DNA of 9,546 nt from Candidatus Zhuqueibacterota bacterium 4484_87 (GTDB taxonomy: Bacteria; Zhuqueibacterota; Zhuqueibacteria; Thermofontimicrobiales; Thermofontimicrobiaceae): the NCBI GenBank assembly GCA_002085355.1, contig NATN01000170.1, positions 1-9,546 of the forward strand, written 5' to 3'. Below are positions 1-6,801 of this stretch, in pieces (position 1 is the first letter of the stretch; each line of letters starts with the position of its first letter). Below the pieces are notes generated by a model. The model saw only the letters and a program-made list of their open reading frames with translations, was not told where the DNA came from and did no database searches. A program made the translations under genes and the position numbers.

Positions 1-80
1 ACCGCCACAATGTCAAGCAAAAAAACGCCAAATCTCAAAAAATACTGCTATCTGATTTGTTTTTGCATTCCCAAAATCAG

Positions 81-110
81 TGTTGATCCGTGTAAATCCG
101 TGGCTCAAAA
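81..110 (+). repeat. Dispersed short repeat, copy 1 (9/10-mer tandem type)
   Basis: The core contains ATCCGTGTAAATCCGTGG, two degenerate copies of a 9-10 base unit (ATCCGTG). It is followed by GCTCAAAA. Related sequence occurs twice more near the right end of the window: at 9261-9290 in the same orientation, sharing GTGTAAATCCGTG and then the CTCAAAA tail, and at 9134-9165 in the opposite orientation. Just upstream, 51-79 can form a small hairpin (CTGATTTG against CAAAATCAG with one bulge). No gene overlaps it. It looks like a small non-autonomous dispersed element rather than a regulatory site of the downstream operon, but function cannot be told from one window. Confidence 0.6.
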
Positions 111-180
111 AACAGGGAACTGCTGCTTTTGCGGGTTGGATTAATTCCGCTTCTTGTTACCAATCTTTTACAATTTTTCC

Positions 181-209
181 TTGCATTTTTCAATAAATAA
201 ATTTATATT
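181..209 (+). promoter_or_regulatory. Candidate sigma70-type promoter for the rnfB operon
   Basis: TTGCAT at 181-186 and TATATT at 204-209 are separated by 17 bases. The -10 box matches five of six consensus bases; the -35 only three of six. It lies in the AT-rich stretch 55 bases upstream of the rnfB start and is the best-spaced pair seen there. FCB-group bacteria often use divergent promoter elements, so this is a weak call based on position and spacing. Confidence 0.3.
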
Positions 210-263
210 CTTAATCTTAAACTAACTTCCAATCGGCAAATAAAAAAAGGACTTGAGTGCGCT

Positions 264-1073
264 ATGGATGTAATGATTATTTCATCAATTGTCAGTATTG
301 GTGGTCTGGGATTGCTTTTTGGTGCAGGGCTTGCCTATGCTTCTCGTAAGTTTGCTGTTGAAGTGGACCCGAAAATTGAAGAAATTTTGGAAATTTTGCC
401 CAATGCGAATTGCGGCGGCTGCGGTTATCCGGGATGTTCCGGTTATGCCGAAGCTGTTGTCAAAAATGGCGAATCGATCACATTGTGTTCTCCTGGTGGT
501 TCGGAAACTGTGAAAAAAATTGCGGAGATTTTGGGCGTAGAGGCTGCGACAGAGGAGCCGAAGGTCGCAGTGGTGCAGTGCAAAGGCGGGAACAAAGAGG
601 CAATTAATCGTTTCGAATATGACGGCGTGGAAGACTGCACTGCGGCGCAATTGATCATGGGCGGCGCCAAAGGCTGCATTTACGGTTGTCTGGGACTGGG
701 AAGCTGTGTGAAGGCCTGTCCTTTTGATGCAATGGAAATGAGTGAAAACGGTTTGCCGGTGGTATTTGAAGATAAATGTACGGCGTGCGGAATTTGTGTG
801 ACAACCTGTCCCCGGGACATCATGGCGCTCATTCCTCGTTCGCAGAAAGTTTTTCTCGGCTGCGTTTCCAAAGATAAAGCAAAAGCTGTGAAAGCCGTCT
901 GTTCCGTGGGATGTATCGGCTGTACTTTGTGTTCCAAAGAGAAGGTAACTCCGTCGGGCGCCATCGAGATGGATGGAAATTTGCCGAAGATTCTGAAAAT
1001 TCATGAAGATGATCTCATGAATGCCGTAGAAAAGTGCCCTACCAAGAGTTTTGTAGTTCGCAACGTTGATTAA
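264..1073 (+). CDS. rnfB: RnfB-type multi-cluster ferredoxin (electron transport complex subunit B)
   Basis: This is a membrane-anchored iron-sulfur protein that in Rnf complexes takes electrons from or passes them to ferredoxin at the cytoplasmic face. Residues 4-26 form one hydrophobic anchor. The RnfB-specific 4Fe-4S domain follows, with Cys50, Cys53, Cys58 and Cys75 (CGGCGYPGC). A ferredoxin pair comes next: Cys138/142/148/152 in the typical GCLGLGSCVKACPFDAM context, and Cys172/175/178/182. A last set, Cys213/217/220/223 with Cys258-Pro, suggests a further cluster. The length of 269 aa fits the longer RnfB type. AGGA at 248-251 is 12 bases from the ATG, which is rather far; an ATG at 273 is an alternative start. 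It is the first gene of an operon with nfu 17 bases downstream. No rnfA, C, D, E or G is present, so it may work outside a standard Rnf complex. Family assignment is strong; the partner is unknown. Confidence 0.92.
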   Translation: MDVMIISSIVSIGGLGLLFGAGLAYASRKFAVEVDPKIEEILEILPNANCGGCGYPGCSGYAEAVVKNGESITLCSPGGSETVKKIAEILGVEAATEEPKVAVVQCKGGNKEAINRFEYDGVEDCTAAQLIMGGAKGCIYGCLGLGSCVKACPFDAMEMSENGLPVVFEDKCTACGICVTTCPRDIMALIPRSQKVFLGCVSKDKAKAVKAVCSVGCIGCTLCSKEKVTPSGAIEMDGNLPKILKIHEDDLMNAVEKCPTKSFVVRNVD

Positions 1074-1090
1074 TTTTCAGGAGAGAAAAT

Positions 1091-1309
1091 ATGTTTGATC
1101 GCGTGCAGGAAGTTTTGGACAAGATCCGCCCGTCTCTGCTGGCAGACGGCGGTAATGTCGAATTGATTGGCGTGGAAGATAATGTAGTGAAAGTTCGTCT
1201 TACCGGAGCGTGTTTCGGATGTCCTTTTTCCCAGTTGACATTGAAAAATGGCATTGAGCGGATCATCAAGGAAGAAATTCCGGAAATTAAAGAAGTTGTC
1301 TCCGTGTGA
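1091..1309 (+). CDS. NifU C-terminal-like (Nfu) Fe-S cluster scaffold/carrier protein
   Basis: This 72-residue protein consists only of the Nfu domain. It begins with the typical helix and the LLADGGNVEL segment and carries the cluster-binding CxxC as Cys41 and Cys44 (GACFGCP), then the conserved TLKNGIERII helix. Nfu proteins bind a 4Fe-4S cluster between two monomers through this motif and deliver it to client apoproteins. The length is normal for stand-alone Nfu. A good ribosome site, AGGAGAG at 1079-1085, sits 5 bases before the ATG. It lies 17 bases after rnfB, so the two are almost certainly co-transcribed. A reasonable inference is that it helps load the many clusters of RnfB, though Nfu can serve many clients. 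Confidence 0.93.
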   Translation: MFDRVQEVLDKIRPSLLADGGNVELIGVEDNVVKVRLTGACFGCPFSQLTLKNGIERIIKEEIPEIKEVVSV

Positions 1310-1345
1310 GTTGCCGGCAGGAATCCGTAAAAAAAGAGTTTTTTC

Positions 1346-2149
1346 ATGGTACGTGATAGAAGATTAGGGGATGAGTGGCTTGATTGGGACGGGAAAATGA
1401 CCGCGGACGCCATCAGAGTGCAGGCCGGGAAGAGGTTGTTTCTCGGCTTTACTTTGTTGGGAATGGTTTTCATGGCAGCGGGAGCGATCTTGATCTGGTA
1501 TTTGGTCAAGCCGAGAATTTTGTCATTGAGTCCGCAGGTAGCGCAGATATTGGAGATCGTGCTTATTTCAGGGATCGGGTTGCTGTTTCTGATTTTTGTG
1601 CAGACAATTCTTTCCATCGTTACACATAAAAATTTCATTGTGCGTCTCGGAAAATTGGAGTTTTCCATTACTTTTCTGACGCCGTTCATTCTCACACTGG
1701 GGCAGAAGTTCGGAATTTCGTATGATCGGATGGGAAATTCTTTCATCAAAGTGAGCAATTCGCTCATTCTGGCGACGCGCTGGAAACTGAGCCGTAACCG
1801 GGTATTGATTTTGCTCCCACGTTGCCTGCGACGTCCGATTCAGAAGCAGATCATTACCATCGCTGAAAAATATCATTGTCTGATTTACACTGTGCCCGGC
1901 GGTAGTCTGGCGCGGAAAATCATCAAAGAACAGAAGCCTACGGCAATCATCGGCGTGGCGTGCGAGCGGGATTTGCTCGCCGGCATTCGCGATGTGCGTT
2001 TGATTCCGGTCATTGGCGTTCCCAATGCCAGGCCTGAAGGGCCGTGCAAAAATACCATTGTCGATTATCATCGCATTGAAGAAGCAGTGCGGTTTTTTCT
2101 GGGAATGGGGGAGAATGACCGAACCGATTTCCTTCAACTTGTGAATTGA
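1346..2149 (+). CDS. DUF116 family membrane protein
   Basis: This is a 267-aa protein of the DUF116 family, whose biochemical role is unknown. After a polar N-terminus (DEWLDWDG at 9-16) there are two predicted membrane helices, about residues 31-54 and 66-92. The soluble C-terminal domain contains the family-type segments LLPRCLRRP, GVACERDLLAG and PNARPEGPCKN. Cys160, Cys206 and Cys234 lie in these motifs, with another at 178; conserved cysteines suggest metal or Fe-S binding, but that is inference. The ATG at 1346 has only a weak purine stretch upstream. ATG 1397 (residue 18) has a better GGGA-rich site and would still include both helices. It is the third gene of the rnfB-nfu operon, 36 bases after nfu, and is followed at once by a terminator. 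The context suggests a redox or membrane role alongside RnfB. Confidence 0.85.
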   Translation: MVRDRRLGDEWLDWDGKMTADAIRVQAGKRLFLGFTLLGMVFMAAGAILIWYLVKPRILSLSPQVAQILEIVLISGIGLLFLIFVQTILSIVTHKNFIVRLGKLEFSITFLTPFILTLGQKFGISYDRMGNSFIKVSNSLILATRWKLSRNRVLILLPRCLRRPIQKQIITIAEKYHCLIYTVPGGSLARKIIKEQKPTAIIGVACERDLLAGIRDVRLIPVIGVPNARPEGPCKNTIVDYHRIEEAVRFFLGMGENDRTDFLQLVN

Positions 2150-2164
2150 TGACATTGAATAGCG

Positions 2165-2198
2165 AAAAGCTCGAGTTTAAATTTTTCGAGCTTTTTTT
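2165..2198 (+). terminator. Rho-independent terminator of the rnfB-nfu-DUF116 operon
   Basis: A perfect 10-bp stem, AAAAGCTCGA (2165-2174) with TCGAGCTTTT (2186-2195), encloses an 11-base loop. The T run continues to 2198. It begins 15 bases after the DUF116 stop codon and so marks the operon end. The A/T-rich flanks could also let it act weakly in the other direction. Confidence 0.9.
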
Positions 2199-2319
2199 AT
2201 AGAAATTATTTACATGCGAAGGACAGCGGAGAAAAAGAGTTTTCTTGTTGGACTAAAGGTTTGCAAATTCAGTTACCATTCAGGTATGGTTATTCCAGAA
2301 GCCGCTGCATCAAAAGCCT

Positions 2320-2441
2320 TTTGAAATCGCAAAGGACGCAAAGGTCACAAAGAATATTTTATTGAAAATGAAGAAGTTAAAAGATTTATCAATTCTTCGT
2401 GGACTTCGTGTCTCGTGGTTTTAACTAATCTTTTAACTTTT
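2320..2441. repeat. Imperfect inverted-repeat element made of degenerate 9-mers
   Basis: The left arm (2328-2354) is three successive 9-mers: CGCAAAGGA, CGCAAAGGT and CACAAAGAA. The right arm (2395-2421) is CTTCGTGGA, CTTCGTGTC and TCGTGGTTT; read on the minus strand it resembles the left arm, as both contain runs of the type CACRAAG. Inside and beyond these lies a perfect 13-bp inverted repeat, 2374-2386 (AAGTTAAAAGATT) with 2427-2439, extendable by a G-T and an A-T pair. No reading frame fits it. Such CACAAAG/CACGAAG tandem elements are, to my knowledge, dispersed in many environmental bacterial genomes, which fits a small non-autonomous repeat. Confidence 0.6.
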
Positions 2442-2604
2442 GATACAGCTCGGCGTAATACAAACCAAAAACCAATTTTTTTCCTGTGAGCTCTGCTTCT
2501 CGGTAGCAAGATCGCCGACTTACGCTGGATAAAAGGGTTATAAGCGTGAAAAAAAATAACGAAAAGTCTTGAATTTTTTTAAGTCTTCAAATCACGGAGT
2601 CACC
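2442..2604 (+). other. Non-coding leader of the exported-protein pair
   Basis: No gene is visible here. A possible -10 box, TATAAG (2539-2544), has no convincing -35 at the right distance. An 8-codon reading frame starts with GTG at 2546 but has no independent support. The segment 2450-2458 can pair either with CGCCGA (2513-2518) or, through its second half, with TTACGC (2520-2525), so two exclusive small stems are possible. GGAG at 2596-2599 is the ribosome site for the ATG at 2605. Confidence 0.4.
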
Positions 2605-3831
2605 ATGACTGTTAATCGTTTCATTAAAATGATCATTTTTCTTTTATTACCCGCAAATATTCTTGCCCAACCATCATCTTTGGCTTTGGTTCGTGAGCAA
2701 AAACCAGCGGACGAAGTGCGGCAATGGCTGTGGCGCCAGTCCGACAGTGGTGATATTTTCCCGTTTCTGCGCGCCACGCGGGAAAAAGTTGAATTTCTGG
2801 ACGCAGACTCCCATGTTTCAGCATCTTACAATTTATTGCCGCTTTCAAAAATTCAATCTTCGCCAGATAATGAAGTTGTTGCGTTCATTGAGAGACTGAG
2901 CGATGAAGCCGATATTGAAAACAGAAAGTTCCTCTATCATATTGTGCGCTTTGATGGCAGGGAGATATTTTCCGTGCTGGTCTCCTGCGTTGCAGATGAG
3001 CCTTATCCGGCGATTTACGTTTCCGACAAGGGCGATGCTTTGCTCGTGGACGGGGCAAAGGGAGAAGTGAAAATTTTTCGCGCTCAGGCTGAAGCGGAGA
3101 AAATCATCGATCTTTTTCCTGATGATGTTTACAATTTCGAAAAACCGATTGACGCAGCCATCAGCGCAGACGGAAAATGGTTTTCCGTGGTAGCGCAAAA
3201 GCATCCGTCATTCTTCAGCGAGGAAAAACTGGAATATGTTTCCGGTGAACCTCATCTGTTTCTTTTCTCAATTGACGGCGAGAAGCAGTGGCAGCGACAG
3301 CTGAAAAAAGCCACCGGAGCATCCACAGCAATTTCTCCTGACGGATATTACATTGTCGCATCCCATTACTCGGCGCAGACCAGCAGCGCGCCTGAATTGC
3401 AGACTTCAATTTATTATATCAATGGAAAGGAAGTTCTCAATTTACCGTTGCGTTTTCGCCTCTGCAAGTTCTCACCTGATGGCTCCACTCTGTGGCTGGC
3501 AGATACGCGCGATCTCTATCAGGTCGATTTGCAGAGCAAAAATTATAATCACTACAAATTGATTTCGGATGACACAAATCAGCTTATCATGGATTTTGCA
3601 TTGCAAAAAGAGGGGGAAGTTGTCATCCTCACCGGGAAAGCTGTTTTTTCAACGGATCATTTCGAATACAGGGAATTGAAAATTTTGCAATTCGCAAACC
3701 ATCAATTTTCAGCTTTCAATACAGACTTTGCAGATGAGACAATGATTTTGCCTTCAATTTTCGTGTTAAAAAAACAGCTCGCTTTTGGGCTGACAAACGG
3801 AATAAAAATTTTCAGGGATCAACGTGAATAA
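2605..3831 (+). CDS. Exported beta-propeller-like protein of unknown function
   Basis: The 408-aa product starts with a signal peptide: basic N-terminus, hydrophobic residues 10-20, probable cleavage after Ala21 (ILA-Q). The mature part shows WD40/TolB-like repeats with recurring S-x-D-G turns: VSDKGDALLV near residue 139, ISADGKWFSV near 186, ISPDGYYIVA near 243 and FSPDGSTLWLAD near 289. These suggest a beta-propeller of about six or seven blades. No catalytic motif, lipobox or sorting domain is seen. The frame is open from a TTG at 2569, but ATG 2605 is preferred because GGAG lies 5 bases before it and because the signal peptide then starts correctly. The last 8 bases overlap the next gene, implying translational coupling. 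It is likely a periplasmic or surface partner of that protein; the specific function is not recognisable. Confidence 0.8.
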   Translation: MTVNRFIKMIIFLLLPANILAQPSSLALVREQKPADEVRQWLWRQSDSGDIFPFLRATREKVEFLDADSHVSASYNLLPLSKIQSSPDNEVVAFIERLSDEADIENRKFLYHIVRFDGREIFSVLVSCVADEPYPAIYVSDKGDALLVDGAKGEVKIFRAQAEAEKIIDLFPDDVYNFEKPIDAAISADGKWFSVVAQKHPSFFSEEKLEYVSGEPHLFLFSIDGEKQWQRQLKKATGASTAISPDGYYIVASHYSAQTSSAPELQTSIYYINGKEVLNLPLRFRLCKFSPDGSTLWLADTRDLYQVDLQSKNYNHYKLISDDTNQLIMDFALQKEGEVVILTGKAVFSTDHFEYRELKILQFANHQFSAFNTDFADETMILPSIFVLKKQLAFGLTNGIKIFRDQRE

Positions 3832-6064
3832 GATTAAATTTATCGCAATTGCTTTTTTTCTGCTGATTTTGGGCATTGCCCAAGTCTTTGGACAATATTC
3901 CTGGCCTGTAACGCCGTTTAATGAGTCGCACGGCATCACTGGCACGTTTTGCGAGTTTCGCGATACCGGCACTTCGGATCATTTTCATAACGGAACTGAT
4001 GTACCCAAGGCAGACGGCAGTCCGGTTTATCCGGTAGTCGATGGGACAATCACAAATATTGTTTCCACTGGATCCAATGCTTACGTTCGTGTGGGACGCT
4101 ATAATTATCTGCACATTGTACCCAACCCGAGTTTGCGCATCGGCGATCATGTGGTGGCGCGGCAAACTGTGCTGGGGACGATTTATCCGGGGATGGGACA
4201 CATTCATTTTATTGATGGTCAATACAATTCGGAAATCAATGCGTTGCGCAACGGCGGTGGTTTAACGCCCTATGATGATCCCTGGCCTCCGAAAATTGTC
4301 TATGTCAAATTTTTTCAGGACGGCACGGACAACGAATTTCTGACGAATCAGCTCAGCGGCAGGGTGGACATTGTCGTCAAAGTAGCGGAGCGAAACGGGC
4401 CGCCTTCAGCGCCAATTTCTCAGCGCAATAACGGCACTTACAAACTTGGATTTCAAATTTTGACGGAAAGCGGCGATTCAGTCATTTTCAGGCCGTCAGG
4501 CAGCGGCTATCAGTTTAAATTTGACTCAAAGCCATCAAATTCTTATGTTCACAACGTTTTTTACAAGAAATTTTCATCAACATCCAGCCATGTCTATCTG
4601 GCGACAAATCGCGTTTACAGTAATTATTATTGGGACACGCGATTGGTGCCGACTGGGAAATATCAGGTCATGGTTTATGCTGAAGACACGCGCAGCAACG
4701 CTGACACAGTAACGGTACTTGTGGAAGTCAAGGAATCTGATACAAATCCGCCCGCTGCGCCGGTTCTTAAGTACATCCGCACACAGGGAAACGGATTTCA
4801 AATTGCCTGGTACCCGAACACAGATCCTGATCTCGCAGGTTACCGGCTCTATTATTCCCACGACAATGTTTCCTGGCGAAAGATTCAGGGGACGAACATT
4901 ATTCCGGCGGACAGTACCGCGAAAACATTCAAAACTTACGTGACATCGCCGCTCTATTTTAAACTTACGGCTTTGGATAATGCGCCGATTCCCAATGAGA
5001 GCGTTCCTTCCGATATTTACGGCCTCTGCATGGCCCGGGATTACGCCAGACCTGCTTTTTTGATTGTTGACGGATTTGATCGCACGACAGAGACAGGCGG
5101 CGTCTGGCAAGAGCCGTCGCATTCATTTGGGTTTGTTTATGGCGAGGCTGTCTGGGCGAACAATTTTATTTTTGATATGTGCAGTAACGACGCAATTATT
5201 GATAGCAGCATTGATTTAAGTGAATATTCGGGACTTATTTGGTTTACTGGCGATGAGGGCGAAGCGAATGAAACTCTCTCTCTTACAGAGCAACAAAAAC
5301 TGAATGAATTCCTGGAATTGGGAGGCAGTTTTTTCATTTCCGGGGCAAATATCGCCTGGGATCTGGATGGGGACAGTGATTGCTATTCAACCACGGAAAC
5401 GGACAATGAATTTCTCAATTCTGTTTTGGGCGTCGATTATGGGGGGGAAATTGCTGTTCCCGATTCCGTTACCGGCGATGTCGGCGGCTTGTTTGATTTT
5501 CTGAATTTCAGTTTAAGCACATCAGATTTATCCATTGATTCGATTGATGTAATTTCTCCGCTGGGACAGAGCCAGCGTTGTCTGACGGCGATTGATTCGC
5601 TGAACGTTGGTGTACAAAACGGAATTTCTGATGGCAGGAAAATTGTTTTTTTCTCCTTCCCGTTTGAAATGATCGCTTCGGAAGAAAAACAGGCTGAAGT
5701 CATGGGACGCATTTTGGAGTTTTTCTCGCCTTTGAACGATGTCAGTGATGACCACGGACAGAGCACTTCCGGAGTGCAGGTTCCGGGCAAATTTTCTTTG
5801 GGGCAGAATTTCCCCAATCCTTTTTCAGGATTGACTGCTATCAGATACAATGTGCCGCTTGCAGGAAAAATTTCCGTCAAAATTTACAATGTGTTGGGAC
5901 AGGAAGTCCGAGTGTTGCTTGACAAAAATGTGCAGCCAGGAGCCGGACAAATTTTTTGGGATGGCAGAGATGTATCCGGCAGACTGGTGCCCGAAGGCGT
6001 CTATTTTTATGTGCTGGAGACAGGCAGAGAGAGAATTTCCCGGAAGATAATTTTTTTGCATTAA
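3824..6064 (+). CDS. Secreted M23-metallopeptidase/FnIII/ThuA-like multidomain protein with C-terminal sorting domain
   Basis: The 746-aa product is exported; residues 1-23 form a signal peptide. Residues 25-140 are an M23 (LytM-like) domain with the zinc-ligand pattern intact: His55-x-Gly-x-Asp59 (HNGTD) and His126-x-His128 (GHIHF), plus His97. M23 enzymes cut peptide cross-links of peptidoglycan or glycine-rich proteins. An Ig-like region follows (about 145-305), then FnIII (about 307-405), then an alpha/beta domain (about 408-640) beginning FLIVDGFDR and resembling ThuA/GATase-like modules of 'xanthan lyase'-annotated proteins. Residues 653-746 are a Por/T9SS-type sorting domain (FSLGQNFPNPF, KIYNVLGQEV, PEGVYFY). 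The GTG start has AGGGA at 3814-3818 and overlaps the preceding gene by 8 bases. The likely location is cell surface or outside. The substrate is unknown; M23 could have a non-peptidoglycan target. Confidence 0.85.
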   Translation: MNKIKFIAIAFFLLILGIAQVFGQYSWPVTPFNESHGITGTFCEFRDTGTSDHFHNGTDVPKADGSPVYPVVDGTITNIVSTGSNAYVRVGRYNYLHIVPNPSLRIGDHVVARQTVLGTIYPGMGHIHFIDGQYNSEINALRNGGGLTPYDDPWPPKIVYVKFFQDGTDNEFLTNQLSGRVDIVVKVAERNGPPSAPISQRNNGTYKLGFQILTESGDSVIFRPSGSGYQFKFDSKPSNSYVHNVFYKKFSSTSSHVYLATNRVYSNYYWDTRLVPTGKYQVMVYAEDTRSNADTVTVLVEVKESDTNPPAAPVLKYIRTQGNGFQIAWYPNTDPDLAGYRLYYSHDNVSWRKIQGTNIIPADSTAKTFKTYVTSPLYFKLTALDNAPIPNESVPSDIYGLCMARDYARPAFLIVDGFDRTTETGGVWQEPSHSFGFVYGEAVWANNFIFDMCSNDAIIDSSIDLSEYSGLIWFTGDEGEANETLSLTEQQKLNEFLELGGSFFISGANIAWDLDGDSDCYSTTETDNEFLNSVLGVDYGGEIAVPDSVTGDVGGLFDFLNFSLSTSDLSIDSIDVISPLGQSQRCLTAIDSLNVGVQNGISDGRKIVFFSFPFEMIASEEKQAEVMGRILEFFSPLNDVSDDHGQSTSGVQVPGKFSLGQNFPNPFSGLTAIRYNVPLAGKISVKIYNVLGQEVRVLLDKNVQPGAGQIFWDGRDVSGRLVPEGVYFYVLETGRERISRKIIFLH

Positions 6065-6080
6065 TAAAGGGAATCCACGA

Positions 6081-6689
6081 GTGGAATCAGATAAGGTGCA
6101 AATAGGTCTTTCTTTTTTCTGGCAATTTTTAGCGGGCAAAGAAGATCCCAATCATCCCGAAGAGTGGAAGCTTGCCGTTCCTGATTTAGACGAGGGACTT
6201 GATCGGTTGAAAAAAGCCGGCGTGACCAGCATTGAAATCAAAGCAACGCTTGATCCCGATGCCGCGCAATGGATGAATATTGTCAGAGATTTGAAAGAAC
6301 GGGGATTCTCCGTAACGTATCATGCCTAAGAAATTTTATCGATTCTCAACGAAGTGAATAACAATAAACTGGGAATTTGCTGGGATTTCGGACATGCGTG
6401 TGCGATGGAGGAGTTGGGACAGGAGCGCCCTGTTCCGCCAATGGATTTCATTCGACGCGTGGTTCACTGTCACGTTCATGATTGCAGTCAACAAATCACT
6501 CATTTACCGCCAGGAACGGGTCGCGTGCCCTGGGAAGATTATTTACGGCTTCTGTTCGAAAATGGCTTTAGCGGTACCTTCAATATGGAAGTCGTTCCCT
6601 ACAAGATGAAAAATCCGGCTGATTTTCTCCCTGCGATTGAAGAAAGCGCTGCTTTGCTGAAATCGATCATTCAAAAGGCGAAAGAATAA
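6081..6689 (+). pseudogene. Sugar phosphate isomerase/epimerase (AP-endonuclease 2 TIM barrel), internally deleted
   Basis: The first 82 codons (GTG start, AAAGGGA at 6066-6072) encode the N-terminal barrel part: QIGLSFFWQF, then GVTSIEIKATL and GFSVTYHA. A TAA at 6327-6329 stops it. Without any frame change, translation resumes as EILSILNEVNNNKLGICWDFGH and continues to 6689 with HCHVHD, GTGRVPWEDY and FNMEV, the C-terminal half of the same fold. The Asp/His of WDFGH, the His of HVHD and the Glu of NMEV would be metal ligands; the central strands, with another ligand, are absent. Total coding length is about 200 codons, against roughly 260-290 for the family, so some 70-90 residues are missing. 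The most likely cause is an internal deletion with the breakpoint in or beside the TAA. The downstream half has a GTG at 6354 but no convincing ribosome site. It starts 16 bases after the M23 gene and was probably co-transcribed with it. Confidence 0.8.
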
Positions 6690-6717
6690 ATTTTTCTGAC
6701 GAAGTTAAAAATGAGTC

Positions 6718-6761
6718 AGCCCTGCTGCGGAACTTTTCAGTCAGGGCTTCGTTGCCTTTTT
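6718..6761 (+). terminator. Likely intrinsic terminator after the exported-protein operon
   Basis: AGCCCTGCTG (6718-6727) pairs with CAG-CAGGGCT (6738-6748), leaving T6741 as a single bulge and a 10-base loop. A T run follows at 6757-6761 after an 8-base gap. The gap makes it weaker than the terminator at 2165-2198. It lies between the decayed isomerase gene and ygiQ and could also serve the reverse strand, where ATTTTT follows. Confidence 0.55.
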
Positions 6762-6801
6762 ATCGCTCTTGATTTCCCCATTTGAAATTATTGGAAAGAA
6801 T

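Noticed and set aside
1..144. Open frame running in from the left edge to a TAA at 142-144
   Set aside because: The translation is low-complexity and cysteine-rich, spans the dispersed repeat at 81-110, and matches no family; probably chance.
285..1004. Long minus-strand open frame opposite rnfB
   Set aside because: It is a shadow of rnfB's codon pattern, with no ribosome site or domain; the plus-strand frame is clearly the gene.
1329..1344. A7-GAG-T6 stretch before DUF116 as a hairpin or terminator
   Set aside because: Only A-T pairs with a 3-base loop; too weak to act as a terminator and no sign of regulation.
5441..5447. G7 tract inside the M23 multidomain gene as a phase-variation site
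   Set aside because: The frame is intact, the tract is short and lies deep in the gene; no other switch-like feature is seen.
6327..6329. TAA as a recoded or readthrough codon in the isomerase gene
   Set aside because: TAA is not a known selenocysteine or pyrrolysine codon, no recoding element is seen, and the missing central domain already explains the damage as a deletion.
6354..6689. The 111-codon GTG-started frame as an independent gene
   Set aside because: It is in frame with the preceding fragment and matches the C-terminal half of the same barrel, with no ribosome site; treated as part of the pseudogene.
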